A DNA stretch of 64,000 nt from positions 558,001 to 622,000 of the forward strand of contig OX638316.1 of assembly GCA_951812525.1 (NCBI GenBank), in the 5' to 3' direction. The stretch comes from an uncultured Poribacteria bacterium. GTDB lineage: Bacteria > Poribacteria > WGA-4E > WGA-3G. This document shows positions 16,279-25,842 of the stretch, piece by piece (within the stretch, counting starts at the first letter, position 1; each line of letters starts with the position of its first letter). The position numbers and the translations under genes were made by a program. The notes below the pieces were generated by a model. That model saw nothing but the letters and a program-made list of their open reading frames with translations. It did not search any database and was not told the origin of the DNA.

Positions 16279-16401
16279 ATTATTAGGATAAATATTTTGG
16301 CTTTTCAAAATTTTTTCCACGTATTGTCGGCGGTCAGTAGTCGGTACACGGAAATTCTTTCCAGAGTCAAAATCGAAAAACGGAGCGTATAGTATCTGCA
16401 A

Positions 16402-16430
16402 AAAAAGAAGGCGCATACGGATGCGCCTTT
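16402..16430 (-). terminator. rho-independent terminator of the cytochrome-like lipoprotein gene
   Basis: GGCGCAT-ACGG-ATGCGCC (about 16411-16428). On the minus strand the stem is followed by TTCTTTTTTTG. The stop codon of the gene is at 16506. Confidence 0.75.
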
Positions 16431-16505
16431 CAAAAGAATAACAACAATCATGATAATTTTAAATGTTGACAGAAGGGGACAGAGATGTTATGATACCGCT
16501 AAAGT

Positions 16506-17033
16506 TTAGTTATTCTCAGCACCATTATCAATCCAGTCAACGAAAAGCTGGACCTGCTCTGCATTGAGAGGTGGAGGTATAGGAGGCATGCCGCCGCCAT
16601 CGATACGTTTGACCACAAGACTACCGTCGCCGTTACCAGCGTCAAACGCCGCACCACCGTTTCCGCCTTTTTTGAAAGTATCGTACTGGGTGAGGTCCAA
16701 TCCTCCGGCACCGGGGGCAGCGTGGCACCCCGGAATGGCACACCGTTCAGCGAGGATGGGTTGAATATCGTCTTTAAAAGAGACTCCCAGTTCTTCAACT
16801 ACAACGGCATCGTCGACTACGGCGGGTTGTTCCGCCGGAGGTGGCTGAGTAGTAGGGGGCGTTGTAGTGGGTTGAAGTATATCGGTTGTCCCTGTGGTGT
16901 CTTCAGTGACATCGCCTTCGTCGCCGCAGCTTGCAATGAAGATTGAAGCAAGAAAAAGAGTTACGGCAAAAATAGGAATAGAAAGGACTGAGGATCGTCG
17001 GTTACGCGGACGAACCGAAAATGAATCAATCAC
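16506..17033 (-). CDS. lipoprotein with c-type-cytochrome-like CX4CH motif
   Basis: The 175-residue protein starts at GTG 17033, with AAAGGAG 9 nt upstream. A basic N-terminus and hydrophobic stretch lead to a lipobox, FIASC (lipidated Cys36). A Pro/Thr-rich linker (45-75) follows. The C-terminal domain begins VSFKDDIQPILAERC and has CAIPGCH (C98, C103, H104), a CX4CH heme-attachment-like motif, then a late GGGMPP where a Met could serve as the distal ligand. This arrangement resembles the cytochrome-like domain in planctomycete and Bacteroidetes surface proteins, where CX2CH is usual. Likely located at a membrane facing the periplasm. Whether heme is bound cannot be decided here. Confidence 0.75.
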   Translation of the reverse strand: MIDSFSVRPRNRRSSVLSIPIFAVTLFLASIFIASCGDEGDVTEDTTGTTDILQPTTTPPTTQPPPAEQPAVVDDAVVVEELGVSFKDDIQPILAERCAIPGCHAAPGAGGLDLTQYDTFKKGGNGGAAFDAGNGDGSLVVKRIDGGGMPPIPPPLNAEQVQLFVDWIDNGAENN

Positions 17034-17123
17034 AATAGAATTCTCCTTTGTTGAGAAATGTGTCTGTTAGCAAGAATCTCGCTATTCTGTATATAGAATA
17101 CCACGCCATCACGGAGATTGCAA

Positions 17124-18068
17124 ATGAAAATTTTGATTAACACCGAGATTACATCAGAACAGCAGCAGCAGATTGAAGCGGTCTCTGACGAGCTTTCGCT
17201 TGTCCTCCCGCAGAATTCAGAAGAAGCATTGCACGAGATTGTGGATGCCGATGTTGTACTCGGCGGGTTTAACCGTTCGCTATTTGAAAATGCGAAACAA
17301 CTCAAATTGGTCCAAGTACTTTCAGCGGGTGTCGATGGTCTGCTGTTTCCTGAATTCGTCAAGAGCGATGTCACCTTGGCGAGTGCGAAAGGGTTCGTCG
17401 GACCGCACTTGGCAGATCAGGCTTGGGCTTTATTGCTGGGGCTTTTACGCGGCATTGGACGCTCTGTACGCGAGCGGACGTGGGACAATCGGATGTCTAT
17501 CCGTCTGGCAACGTGGGAATTGAGCGAACAGACGCTGGGGATTGTCGGACTTGGCGGTACTGGCATCGACGTTGCGCGCCGGGCACAAGGATTTGACATG
17601 CGCGTCATTGCTGTCGATCCGGAAGCAGTTGAAGCACCGTCGTTTGTCCACGAAGTGTGGAAGATGGACCGGTTCCATGAACTCCTTGCGGCATCGGATG
17701 TCGTTGCGATTTGCGCGCCACTGACTCCGGAGACGCACGGTATGTTCGACGATGCGGCGTTTGAACAGATGCAATCGCACGCTTTGCTTATCAATGTAAC
17801 ACGTGGCAAGATTGTAGATGGACCTGCACTGATCCGTGCCCTTACTTCTGGAAGCATCGGCGGTGCGGGATTGGATGTCACGCCCGAAGAACCATTACCT
17901 ACCGACAGCCCGTTGTGGGATATGCCGAATGTGATTATTACACCACACGTCGCCGGTGGTTCACCGATTCGCTTAGACCGGTCGGTTGGACTTTTCTGTG
18001 ATAATCTGGAACGCCTTCTTGTTGGCAAACCGCTCCTGAGCGTGATTGACAAGGAAAAGGGCTATTAG
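17124..18068 (+). CDS. D-isomer-specific 2-hydroxyacid dehydrogenase family protein
   Basis: The 314-residue protein has the split catalytic domain and central NAD-binding domain of the family. The Rossmann motif GLGGTGIDVARRA (about 141-153) is followed by VIAVDPEA. ICAPLTPETHGMFD, NVTRGKIVDGPALIRAL (catalytic Arg), DVTPEEPLP (Glu) and ITPHVAGG (catalytic His) are all in place. It should reduce a 2-oxoacid or oxidise a D-2-hydroxyacid with NAD(P); the substrate is not evident. The ATG at 17124 follows GGAG by 7 nt, better than a TTG two codons upstream. The gene is divergent from the lipoprotein gene and ends at a bidirectional terminator. Confidence 0.9.
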   Translation: MKILINTEITSEQQQQIEAVSDELSLVLPQNSEEALHEIVDADVVLGGFNRSLFENAKQLKLVQVLSAGVDGLLFPEFVKSDVTLASAKGFVGPHLADQAWALLLGLLRGIGRSVRERTWDNRMSIRLATWELSEQTLGIVGLGGTGIDVARRAQGFDMRVIAVDPEAVEAPSFVHEVWKMDRFHELLAASDVVAICAPLTPETHGMFDDAAFEQMQSHALLINVTRGKIVDGPALIRALTSGSIGGAGLDVTPEEPLPTDSPLWDMPNVIITPHVAGGSPIRLDRSVGLFCDNLERLLVGKPLLSVIDKEKGY

Positions 18069-18087
18069 AGACAGGAAAATGTTGGAA

Positions 18088-18113
18088 AAAGGCGAGGTTA
18101 GCTCCTCGCCTTT
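18088..18113. terminator. bidirectional terminator between convergent genes
   Basis: AAAGGCGAGG (18088-18097) pairs with CCTCGCCTTT (18104-18113). An A-run precedes it and a T-run follows it, so it can end transcription from both sides. The stem is the same GGCGAGG sequence as in the dispersed palindromic repeat. Confidence 0.75.
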
Positions 18114-18124
18114 CACTCTTATCC

Positions 18125-19138
18125 TCAAGAACTCAAGTCAGCGATTTTGACGAGCTGCTTCCCGATATTGCCACCTTTCAGCATACTAATGAATGCCGCG
18201 GGAGCATTTTCGATTCCGCCTTCCTCAATTGTCTCACGGTATTTTAGCTTGCCCTCTCGCAACCATCCTGCCATCTCAACGAGTGCCTCTGCATGCTGAT
18301 CGGCGTATTCGGAGACGAGAAAACCTTCGATTCTTGCGCGCTTGGTGATCATAAACCAGAGAAAACGCGGTCCCATCTCCGGTTTTTCCAAGTTATATTG
18401 TGAGATTTGTCCACAGATAGCGACCCGTCCTTTGATTCTCAAATTGGGAAAAACGGCATCCGTGATGCTTCCACCGACGTTGTCAAAATAGACATCAATA
18501 CCATCAGGCAGAAGTCTCTGAAGCTCGTCGTTATAATCGTCTACCTCTTTATAATTAAAAGCGGCATCAAAACCGAGTTCATCGACGACATACGCGACCT
18601 TCTCATCTGTCCCAGCGGAGCCGACGACGCGGCAACCTTTGATTTTCGCGATTTGCCCGACGACAGATCCAACTGCTCCAGCGGCACCAGAGACGAACAC
18701 GGTCTCCCGTTCTTGAAGTTTTCCAACCTCAAGCAGACCGAAGTAGGCTGTCAATCCCGGCATACCGAGGATCCCTCCGCTTGCGGAGATAGGGGCGATT
18801 GTGGGATCAATTTTCCGCAACCCATCGCCAGCAGCAACACCGTATTCCTGCCACCCAATACCTGCATTGACAATATCACCGACTTTAAAATCTGGATGCT
18901 TTGTCGTGATAACCTCAGCAATAACACTACCGATCATAACTTCGTCAATTTCGACGTTGGCGGCGTAAGACTTTGTGGCATTAATTCGTCCCCGCATATA
19001 TGGATCCACGGAGAGGTAGATAGTCCTTACCAAGACTTCACCATCCCCGGGTGTTGGCATCGGAGCTTCAACCAAGTTGAAATCTGACTCTTTTGGGTAC
19101 CCTACGGGTCGGGAAGCGAGGGTAATTTGACGATTCAT
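18125..19138 (-). CDS. NADP-dependent MDR-family oxidoreductase (curcumin/prostaglandin reductase-like)
   Basis: The 337-residue protein belongs to the zinc-free medium-chain reductases. The N-terminus FNLVEAPMPTPGDGEVLVRTIYLSVDPYMRGRI is characteristic of the CurA/PTGR/LTB4DH group. GMPGLTAYFGLLEVGKL and the nucleotide-binding VSGAAGAVGSVVGQIAKIKG (about 151-170) follow, then YFDNVGG. Cys and His ligands of zinc alcohol dehydrogenases are absent. Family enzymes reduce the carbon-carbon double bond of alpha,beta-unsaturated carbonyls with NADPH. The physiological substrate is unknown. It reads in the same direction as the PhyH-ADH-ligase group but is separated by only 24 nt from PhyH, so co-transcription is likely. 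Confidence 0.9.
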   Translation of the reverse strand: MNRQITLASRPVGYPKESDFNLVEAPMPTPGDGEVLVRTIYLSVDPYMRGRINATKSYAANVEIDEVMIGSVIAEVITTKHPDFKVGDIVNAGIGWQEYGVAAGDGLRKIDPTIAPISASGGILGMPGLTAYFGLLEVGKLQERETVFVSGAAGAVGSVVGQIAKIKGCRVVGSAGTDEKVAYVVDELGFDAAFNYKEVDDYNDELQRLLPDGIDVYFDNVGGSITDAVFPNLRIKGRVAICGQISQYNLEKPEMGPRFLWFMITKRARIEGFLVSEYADQHAEALVEMAGWLREGKLKYRETIEEGGIENAPAAFISMLKGGNIGKQLVKIADLSS

Positions 19139-19162
19139 TTTTTCGTTTCTCCTTATGAATAG

Positions 19163-19888
19163 TTAGTGTCTCTTATTAAACTGGACGGGATCTTCGCCAT
19201 GAATAACAATGAGTTCATGCTCCGGGGCATCCCAATCAAAAACTTTAACAATAGGAAGGATGACGCGGACAGCCAAGCCGATACGCCGTTTGTCGGAGCG
19301 GTTCGCCTCCGAGTGATGCAGTGTGCGCTCGTTAAAGAGAACGAACTCACCAGGTTGCATCTCTAAGTTGACAACATTGCTTGTATCAACGAAACCGAGA
19401 TCTCCCATTTTTCCGAACGCCATATCCGAAGTCGCCTCCACGTGTGGTATCACTTTGCGATGTGAACCAGGTACAATCTGGAGACAGCTATTTTCCAAGG
19501 TCGCCGAATCCACAGCGATCCACGCCGAAATAATGACGGGAGGTTCAAGGGGCCAGTAATTGAAATCTTGGTGCCACGGAATCTCCTTTGCCCCTGGCTC
19601 CTTGATGAAAAAGTTCGTCCGCCAGAGCAGGAGATCTGGTCCATAGAGAGACGCCATCCGTTTGACGATAGCTGGATGTGTGGCAAGGTGATGAATCAAC
19701 GGCGAATCAAGATGGCGGTTATGCCCCAATTGGTTGTGATCTGGCGGTGGGGTTACAAGCACCTTCTCAATCTCTGACTGCATATCAAGCATTTCTTCAG
19801 GGCTACAGAGCGTATAGGGACCGAGGTAGCCGTGTTGCCAAAATTGCTCCCGCTCTTCATTGTTTAACGTGTGGTTTCCGTTCTGCAT
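19163..19888 (-). CDS. phytanoyl-CoA dioxygenase (PhyH) family protein
   Basis: The 241-residue protein has the double-stranded beta-helix Fe(II)/2-oxoglutarate fold signature: WHQDFNYWPL (His and Asp iron ligands), CLQIVPGSHRK, and LHHSEANRSDKRRIGLAVR (distal His and the 2-oxoglutarate Arg). Family members hydroxylate fatty acyl-CoA or small metabolites such as amino acids or ectoine. Poribacteria and relatives carry many copies. Here it lies downstream of an acyl-CoA ligase and a zinc alcohol dehydrogenase, so oxidation of a carboxylic acid or acyl-CoA derived from a sponge or algal metabolite would fit but is not proven. Confidence 0.9.
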   Translation of the reverse strand: MQNGNHTLNNEEREQFWQHGYLGPYTLCSPEEMLDMQSEIEKVLVTPPPDHNQLGHNRHLDSPLIHHLATHPAIVKRMASLYGPDLLLWRTNFFIKEPGAKEIPWHQDFNYWPLEPPVIISAWIAVDSATLENSCLQIVPGSHRKVIPHVEATSDMAFGKMGDLGFVDTSNVVNLEMQPGEFVLFNERTLHHSEANRSDKRRIGLAVRVILPIVKVFDWDAPEHELIVIHGEDPVQFNKRH

Positions 19889-20004
19889 TATGTAAAGAAT
19901 CCCTTTATCGTAGATTTTACAGCTATGGATAGACTGTGAACTGGAGAGGGGACTTTCGCCATTGCTGGCGGGATTTTAAACCCCACCAGCAAATCAATAA
20001 GACG

Positions 20005-21042
20005 CTACTCCTGAGTGACATGTACCTTAACCGCGCCAGAGGTTTTATCAGCGGATACGCGGAACGCTTCAGCGATCTCCTCAAACGGATAGTAGTGTGT
20101 CACCAATTTTGTGGCATCAACTTTCCCAGAGTCTATCAATTCAATCGCCGCTTCAAAATCGGTTTCCATTCCACTATAGCCGTAGCAGTTAGACCCCGTA
20201 ACAAATGCTTCCGACCAGACGACACGGGAGAGATCCACCTCAAGAGGTTTGTAGTATCCTGCAACGAGGACAACGGCACCTTGCTTCCGAACAATGTTCA
20301 TAGCGGTGTCGAAGTTCGCTCCACCACCTACCGTTTCGACCACAGCATCAAAACCTATACCGTTTGTGACATCCTTGACGTATTCGTGCACATCCGTGTC
20401 ACCAATGTTAACGACGTGATCTGCCCCAAGCGCCCTCGCCAATTCCGCCTGCTGTTCGTACTTAACGGTGATTAACGTCTCCTTAAGACCTGCGGCAACC
20501 GCATCCGCCAAACAGAACTGACCGATGGTACCGCCGCCGATAATCGCGACCGTGTCTCTGGAATTGGCACCCGTCCGTGCTATTGCGCGGTGTGAAACAG
20601 CTAGAGGTTCAACGAGTGCTCCCTGCTCAAATGTCATGTCTTTTGGTAATTTGAACAATCCAGACTGGTGCGTCGAGGTATATTCAGCAAACCCACCGTG
20701 CATACCTGGAGAGATCCCACCTCTATTAAAGCAGAGATTGTACTGACCGGTTTCACAATACTTACAGGTACCGCAGTGTGAGAAGCATTCCACAGCAACC
20801 CTATCACCGATCTCAAACTTTGTTACACCTTCGCCAAGCTCCACGACCACGCCGCATGTCTCATGTCCAGCGGCGTATTCATGGGATTGTCCCCAATGTC
20901 CGAAATAACTGTGCAGGTCGCTTCCACAGATCCCCGTCTGCTTGGTATCAACAAGCACAAAACCTGGTGGCGGTTGGTCATGCTCAACTTCTCGAACTGC
21001 AATTTGTTCAATTCCTGTATAAATAGCGGCTTTCATTTTCAT
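20005..21042 (-). CDS. zinc-dependent medium-chain alcohol dehydrogenase (sorbitol/threonine dehydrogenase-like)
   Basis: The 345-residue protein carries the catalytic zinc ligands GICGSD (Cys) and GHETCG (His, Glu), the structural zinc loop CGTCKYCETGQYNLC, and a Rossmann motif VAIIGGGTIGQFCL. Order and spacing fit the polyol or threonine dehydrogenase branch. The start ATG at 21042 overlaps the stop of the upstream acyl-CoA ligase by 4 nt (ATGA) and has GGAG 7 nt upstream, so the two are translationally coupled. Reaction class: NAD-dependent oxidation of a secondary alcohol; substrate unknown. Confidence 0.92.
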   Translation of the reverse strand: MKMKAAIYTGIEQIAVREVEHDQPPPGFVLVDTKQTGICGSDLHSYFGHWGQSHEYAAGHETCGVVVELGEGVTKFEIGDRVAVECFSHCGTCKYCETGQYNLCFNRGGISPGMHGGFAEYTSTHQSGLFKLPKDMTFEQGALVEPLAVSHRAIARTGANSRDTVAIIGGGTIGQFCLADAVAAGLKETLITVKYEQQAELARALGADHVVNIGDTDVHEYVKDVTNGIGFDAVVETVGGGANFDTAMNIVRKQGAVVLVAGYYKPLEVDLSRVVWSEAFVTGSNCYGYSGMETDFEAAIELIDSGKVDATKLVTHYYPFEEIAEAFRVSADKTSGAVKVHVTQE

Positions 21043-22694
21043 GAGATTTCTCCTTTCGGGTGCGAGGTGCCGGAGCCTCCGGCTACCTGCTTACCGTTAG
21101 ATGCGAACATCGCAAAAATAGCACGCTTATCAGATTTTCCAACACTCGTTTTCGGAATTTCATCAACAAAGACAAACCGATCGGGGATCCAGAATTTAGG
21201 AAACTCCACAGCGAGTCGCTGCTTGAGATCATCCAAGATTTTTTTCCTTGCCTGTTCGTCGAGAACGACAACGGCGAGGGGACGTTCTCCCCACTTTTCG
21301 TCAGGAATGCCGATAACTGCTGCCTCAAGTACCCGCGGATGTTTCAGCAGTGCTGTTTCTAAGGCGACACTTGAAATAGACTCCCCACCACTCCGAATGA
21401 GTGCCTTTGCGCGATCCACAATCTGCATGTAGCCTTCGGCATCAATAGTGGCAAGATCTCCTGTACGCAACCATCCATCGTCAGTAAAATGCTCCGTTGT
21501 CGGTTCACTCTTGTAGTAGCGGTTGGCTGTCCACGGACTTCGTACTTGGACTTCTCCGACTGTCTCTCCGTCCCAAGGGAGTTCAGTGAAATTGGTAGAT
21601 GCTTCAGGGGCGAGTCGAAGCTCAACGCCTGGTACGGGTCTGCCCTGTTTCGCCTTAATGCGCCACTTTTTAGCGTCTGATAGATTTTGATGCGTACCTC
21701 GTAGCTTCGAGAACGTACCCGTTGGGGACATCTCCGTCATCCCCCAAGCGTGGCATACCTCAACTCCGAGCTCTTTTTCGTATGCCTCAATGAGCGTTGG
21801 TGAGGCTGCTTCTCCACCGACTATCACCCGCCGCAATGACGAAATATCCTTACGTCTCCTTAGCAATTCGGGGTAAGCGTTTGCCCAAACTGTCGGTACT
21901 CCGGCAGCGACAGTGATGCCGTTTTCAGCAATAAGATTTGCGATACACGTAGGCTTTGGTCCCGGTAACACCATATCAGCCCCAGCGAACATACAGGCAT
22001 AAGGCAGTCCCCACGCCATGGCGTGGAACATCGGAACGAGTGGGAGAACGACATCCGCCTCCGTTAATCCGAATACATCTGCTTGATTGACCGCCAACGT
22101 GTGGAGAAACATAGACCGGTGTGTGTAGAGAACACCCCGCGGCTCGCCCTGCGTACCGCTGGTGTAACAAAGTCCCATCGCCCAGTTTTCGTCTTGGATA
22201 TCCCATGTATACGCAGGTTCAACTTCACCGAGCAGTTGCTCATAAAACGTATCGGTGTCGGCGGGGTTTAGATTAAAACGGACGATCTGTTTACATCCTA
22301 TTTTATGGCGAAGTTCCTCAAACTGCTCGGTGAACATGCCGTCAACGAAGATGAGTTTGTCCTCCGCCTCATGGACAATCTGTGCCAGTTGCACAGCAGA
22401 GAGACGAATATTGAGCGGATGGAGCACAGCACCTATACAGGGAATAGCATAGTAGAGTTCAAGGTGTTGATAGGTATTAGCAGCGTAGGTAGCAACCCTG
22501 TCGCCGCGCTGGACACCCAACTCCGTGATGACGTTTGCGAGACGTTTCACACGCTCATATAGCACAGCATAGGTATAATCATGCATCTTTCCATTAGGCA
22601 GCACCGTCTGTACGCGCTTATCACCATGAATTCGGTGCGCATGCTCCAACATCTGCGCGAGTGTCAATGGATAGTTCATCATTAAACCGTGCAT
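21039..22694 (-). CDS. AMP-forming acyl-CoA synthetase (long-chain fatty acid-CoA ligase-like)
   Basis: The 551-residue protein is an ANL-superfamily adenylating enzyme. The P-loop motif reads YTSGTQGEPRGVLYTHR (Gln where most have Thr). Further motifs are GWGMTE-like AWGMTEMSP, GWLRTGDLATIDAEGYMQIVDRAKALIRSGGESIS and the terminal KTSVGKSDKRA with the catalytic Lys. It activates a carboxylate with ATP and transfers it to CoA. The ATG at 22694 is preferred because relatives begin MHGLMMxYPLT; the frame opens 16 codons earlier. It heads the ligase-ADH-PhyH group and is divergent from the TonB receptors, so the receptors may import its substrate. Confidence 0.92.
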   Translation of the reverse strand: MHGLMMNYPLTLAQMLEHAHRIHGDKRVQTVLPNGKMHDYTYAVLYERVKRLANVITELGVQRGDRVATYAANTYQHLELYYAIPCIGAVLHPLNIRLSAVQLAQIVHEAEDKLIFVDGMFTEQFEELRHKIGCKQIVRFNLNPADTDTFYEQLLGEVEPAYTWDIQDENWAMGLCYTSGTQGEPRGVLYTHRSMFLHTLAVNQADVFGLTEADVVLPLVPMFHAMAWGLPYACMFAGADMVLPGPKPTCIANLIAENGITVAAGVPTVWANAYPELLRRRKDISSLRRVIVGGEAASPTLIEAYEKELGVEVCHAWGMTEMSPTGTFSKLRGTHQNLSDAKKWRIKAKQGRPVPGVELRLAPEASTNFTELPWDGETVGEVQVRSPWTANRYYKSEPTTEHFTDDGWLRTGDLATIDAEGYMQIVDRAKALIRSGGESISSVALETALLKHPRVLEAAVIGIPDEKWGERPLAVVVLDEQARKKILDDLKQRLAVEFPKFWIPDRFVFVDEIPKTSVGKSDKRAIFAMFASNGKQVAGGSGTSHPKGEIS

Positions 22695-23049
22695 TCTTTT
22701 TACAATTGGGTTTTCGCTCCGCTTTCCCTTCCCCCTTCCCAATAACAGGCAGTGTTCCTAATCAAAAATGGAATTTCGAGGCGTATCAGAGACCTAGCAA
22801 CGATCAAATTCTATCCAAAAATCCCGTCTATCAGACTCAAAGATCATTACAGCTGCCATTCATTTTAGCACAAAAATAGAGTTTGTTGTCAAAAAAACTG
22901 ATATTCTATATTATTGCCATTTTAATTTGCATTATACGAGAAAAATAATACATAATTAAACGACATTATAAGCGGAAACGGCTTGGACATTCCAAATCTT
23001 TACGCTCCGCACTTTTTATACTACCAGATCCCAAATAAGGAGAAATTAA
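22695..23049. other. divergent promoter region between acyl-CoA ligase and TonB receptor
   Basis: AT-rich region of 355 nt with one recognisable plus-strand promoter (22886-22914). No gene is supported. A minus-strand promoter for the ligase must lie here but no clear -35/-10 pair is seen. Confidence 0.5.
22886..22914 (+). promoter_or_regulatory. sigma-70 promoter of the first TonB receptor gene
   Basis: TTGTCA (22886-22891), 17-nt spacer, TATTAT (22909-22914). Start codon at 23050, so the leader is about 130 nt. Confidence 0.6.
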
Positions 23050-25842
23050 ATGCCGATCTTGGATAATAAACGGTATCTTTGGTGCATTGTTGTCATTTTA
23101 TTCAGCATCGTATCAGTGATACCCTTAACTGCCAGTGCTGATGCACTTAAAGTAGCCATTCAAGACCAAAATGGGAATGCTATCCCAGAAGCAAAAATAC
23201 AAATTGGAAACCAAGAACAGACAACCGACGAATCCGGAATTGTTACGTTCAGCGACATGACAAGTGAAGCGTCATTGACTGTAACGGCACTCGGATTTTC
23301 AAGCAAACGAATTAATATTACCGCTGGACAAACTGAAGCAACTGTAATCCTTACTCCTGTCCAAACTATTGAAACCATTGTGGTCGTTGGAACCCGGAGT
23401 ATAGGGCGAAGCGCTTTGCAGGCACCCGTCCCAATAGAAGTCGTTAACAGGGAACAACTCAGCCTCACTGGACAATCTGAAACGGGTCGTGTGCTTCAGA
23501 TGTTAGTTCCCTCCTTCAACTTTTCAAGTTCAACCATTAGTGACGGCACAGACGCGCTACGTCCGGCAACACTGCGTGGCTTGGGTCCTGATCAGACCTT
23601 GATACTCGTCAACGGTAAACGTCGTCATAAAAGTGCGCTATTGCACGTCAACACATCCGTCGGTCGTGGTACCGCTGGAACAGACTTCAACGCGATTCCG
23701 TCAGCGGCGATAGAACGTATTGAAGTTCTTCGCGATGGTGCCGCTGCACAATACGGATCGGATGCCATTGCTGGCGTTATTAACATTGTACTGAAAGACG
23801 ATGTCGATGCGGGTGACGCAGACCTCTATTGGGGTCAAACCTATGAAGGTGATGGCGATACATGGAACGGAAACGCCAACTACGGTATGAAAGTCGGCGA
23901 ATCCGGTTTTTTGAACCTTACGGCTGAATGGCGCGACAGGGTGCGCACCAATCGCGCAGGTCTTACAGGCACGCGGCAATACGATTGGATAGACATCGAT
24001 CAAGGCAGACCTCCAGATGACACTCTCGAAATCGAAAATGACAATGGCACTGGGACAGCCAAACCTGTCTGGTTCGATCCACGCGAATATACCTTTGAAC
24101 GCCAGAATTTCCGCGTCGGGGATGCCGATTCGTCCCAAAAAGTCGGATTTTACAATTTCGGACTCCCACTCGCCGAAGGTTTGGAACTCTACTCCTTCGG
24201 TGGGCATTCTACTCGCCAAAACAACAGTGCTGGATTTTATCGAAGAGCTAACCAATCAGAACGGACGGTGACCGAAATTTATCCAGACGGATTCTTACCC
24301 GAAATTAACACAGATGTCGGTGATACTTCGGTTGCTTTAGGTTTAGCATGGACGCATGAAATGACCGACTTAAATGTAGATGTCAGCGTCAATCACGGAT
24401 TAAATACATTCGACTTCTTCATTTCCAACTCGCTGAACGCCTCTTACGGTGCCAGCAGCCCTACCTCCGCAGATGCGGGTGGATTTGAACTTTCGCAAAC
24501 AGGGTTTAATTTGGATATGACTTATCCGCTGCAATACCAGTCCTCTCTGGTCAACCTCGCCGGTGGTGTCGAGTTTCGTAGAGAGGGGTATGGTATCCAC
24601 GCTGGCGAACCGCTTTCATGGATCAACGCCGGACTTGGGGTCCCTGGTGCCGCTGGTGGCATCCAAGTTTTCCCAGGTTTCCGTCCTGACAACGAAGTTG
24701 ACGAAAACAGAACCAATATTGCCGGGTATGCAGACTTTGAATCCTATCTCAGCGGTCAACCCGGAACAGGACTGCTCATCGGTGCCGCCGTACGTGGCGA
24801 ACAGTACAGCGATTTCGGTGCTACTGTCACAGGAAAAGCGACAGCCCGCTATGATTTGAGCCAACAGGTGGCGGTGCGTGCTGCTGGTAGCACTGGGTTC
24901 CGTGCGCCTTCACTTCAGCAACTTTATTTCAATAACATCAGCACACAATTCAAAATAGATGCTGACGACCTTGACGGTGACGGAAACACAACTGAAGTGA
25001 TACCGCTCGAAGTCGGAACGTTCCGCAATGATAGCGATGCTGCGCGTGCGCTCGGTATACCTGAACTGAAAGAAGAGACGGCTTTTAATGTCTCCGGTGG
25101 TTTCGTGTTGAAACCACTTGACAAGTTGTGGTTCACCGTAGATGGATTTCTCATCCAAATCGATGATCGGATCGTTCTGAGTGGTAGTTTCAGTGCCGAT
25201 AAAATCCCAAGTCTAATTGCGGCAGGGGCGAGCAGTGCACAGGTATTCACGAATGTCGCACAAACGCGTACGCAAGGTGTTGATGTCGCCGCGGGTTACC
25301 TTCATGCTTTCGATAATGAATCTCTTCTTAATTTGAAGGTTGCACTGACGTGGGCAGATACCGCAATTATCGGCGATGTAGACGCACCGGAAATCCTCGT
25401 TGGGCTTGAGGACACGCTTTTTCCCTCACAAGATCAATCCATGATTGAAGAGTGGCAGCCGAATACCCGCATCAACCTTAGCACCGATTACATCATAGGT
25501 GATCTGACTATCGGTGCCGCTTTGCGCTACTTCGGCAGCTACACCGTGCAAGAAGGCAGTGGACCCGAACCGCAAAGGCAGACTTATGGCGGAAAGTGGC
25601 TCACCGATATCCAGAGTAACTATCAGCTAAACGAAGGACTGTCACTCACTATAGGGGTCAACAATCTGTTTAATCAGCTACCCGACCTCAATGAGATCGG
25701 TCAGTCTCGTGGTGGAACGTTGACGGACAGTACCGGACACGTCATTGTTGATTCTCCAGGTGTGTTTACCTATTCCAGAAGGTCGGCTCCCTTCGGTTTT
25801 AATGGCGGACTTTACTATGCGAAGCTATCCTATAGATTCTAA
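23050..25842 (+). CDS. TonB-dependent outer-membrane receptor A with CarboxypepD-like N-terminal domain
   Basis: The 930-residue protein has a signal peptide (to about residue 31, ASA-DA), a carboxypeptidase-regulatory-like beta-sandwich (VAIQDQNGNAIPEAKIQIG..., 33-107), a TonB-box-like segment (ETIVVVGTR), a plug domain (PVPIEVVNREQLSLTG, LRGLGPDQTLILVNGKRRH, IERIEVLRDGAAAQYGSDAIAGVINIVL) and a 22-strand barrel region ending YAKLSYRF, with the C-terminal Phe needed for outer-membrane assembly. AAGGAG precedes the ATG by 8 nt. It should take up a large or scarce ligand with energy from TonB. It is a close paralogue of the next gene. The adjacent catabolic genes on both sides suggest an organic ligand and not only iron. 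Confidence 0.95.
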   Translation: MPILDNKRYLWCIVVILFSIVSVIPLTASADALKVAIQDQNGNAIPEAKIQIGNQEQTTDESGIVTFSDMTSEASLTVTALGFSSKRINITAGQTEATVILTPVQTIETIVVVGTRSIGRSALQAPVPIEVVNREQLSLTGQSETGRVLQMLVPSFNFSSSTISDGTDALRPATLRGLGPDQTLILVNGKRRHKSALLHVNTSVGRGTAGTDFNAIPSAAIERIEVLRDGAAAQYGSDAIAGVINIVLKDDVDAGDADLYWGQTYEGDGDTWNGNANYGMKVGESGFLNLTAEWRDRVRTNRAGLTGTRQYDWIDIDQGRPPDDTLEIENDNGTGTAKPVWFDPREYTFERQNFRVGDADSSQKVGFYNFGLPLAEGLELYSFGGHSTRQNNSAGFYRRANQSERTVTEIYPDGFLPEINTDVGDTSVALGLAWTHEMTDLNVDVSVNHGLNTFDFFISNSLNASYGASSPTSADAGGFELSQTGFNLDMTYPLQYQSSLVNLAGGVEFRREGYGIHAGEPLSWINAGLGVPGAAGGIQVFPGFRPDNEVDENRTNIAGYADFESYLSGQPGTGLLIGAAVRGEQYSDFGATVTGKATARYDLSQQVAVRAAGSTGFRAPSLQQLYFNNISTQFKIDADDLDGDGNTTEVIPLEVGTFRNDSDAARALGIPELKEETAFNVSGGFVLKPLDKLWFTVDGFLIQIDDRIVLSGSFSADKIPSLIAAGASSAQVFTNVAQTRTQGVDVAAGYLHAFDNESLLNLKVALTWADTAIIGDVDAPEILVGLEDTLFPSQDQSMIEEWQPNTRINLSTDYIIGDLTIGAALRYFGSYTVQEGSGPEPQRQTYGGKWLTDIQSNYQLNEGLSLTIGVNNLFNQLPDLNEIGQSRGGTLTDSTGHVIVDSPGVFTYSRRSAPFGFNGGLYYAKLSYRF

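Larger units (their letters stand above)
15797..16505. other. long regulatory intergenic region upstream of the ECF-propeller gene
   Basis: These 709 nt hold a sigma-54 promoter (15869-15886), two TGCA-N5-TGCA sites (16117, 16266), a GGATT-CG-GAAATCC palindrome followed by CTCCTAC near 16168-16190, and the terminator of the next gene (16409-16430). No gene is supported; the base composition is AT-rich. Confidence 0.65.
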
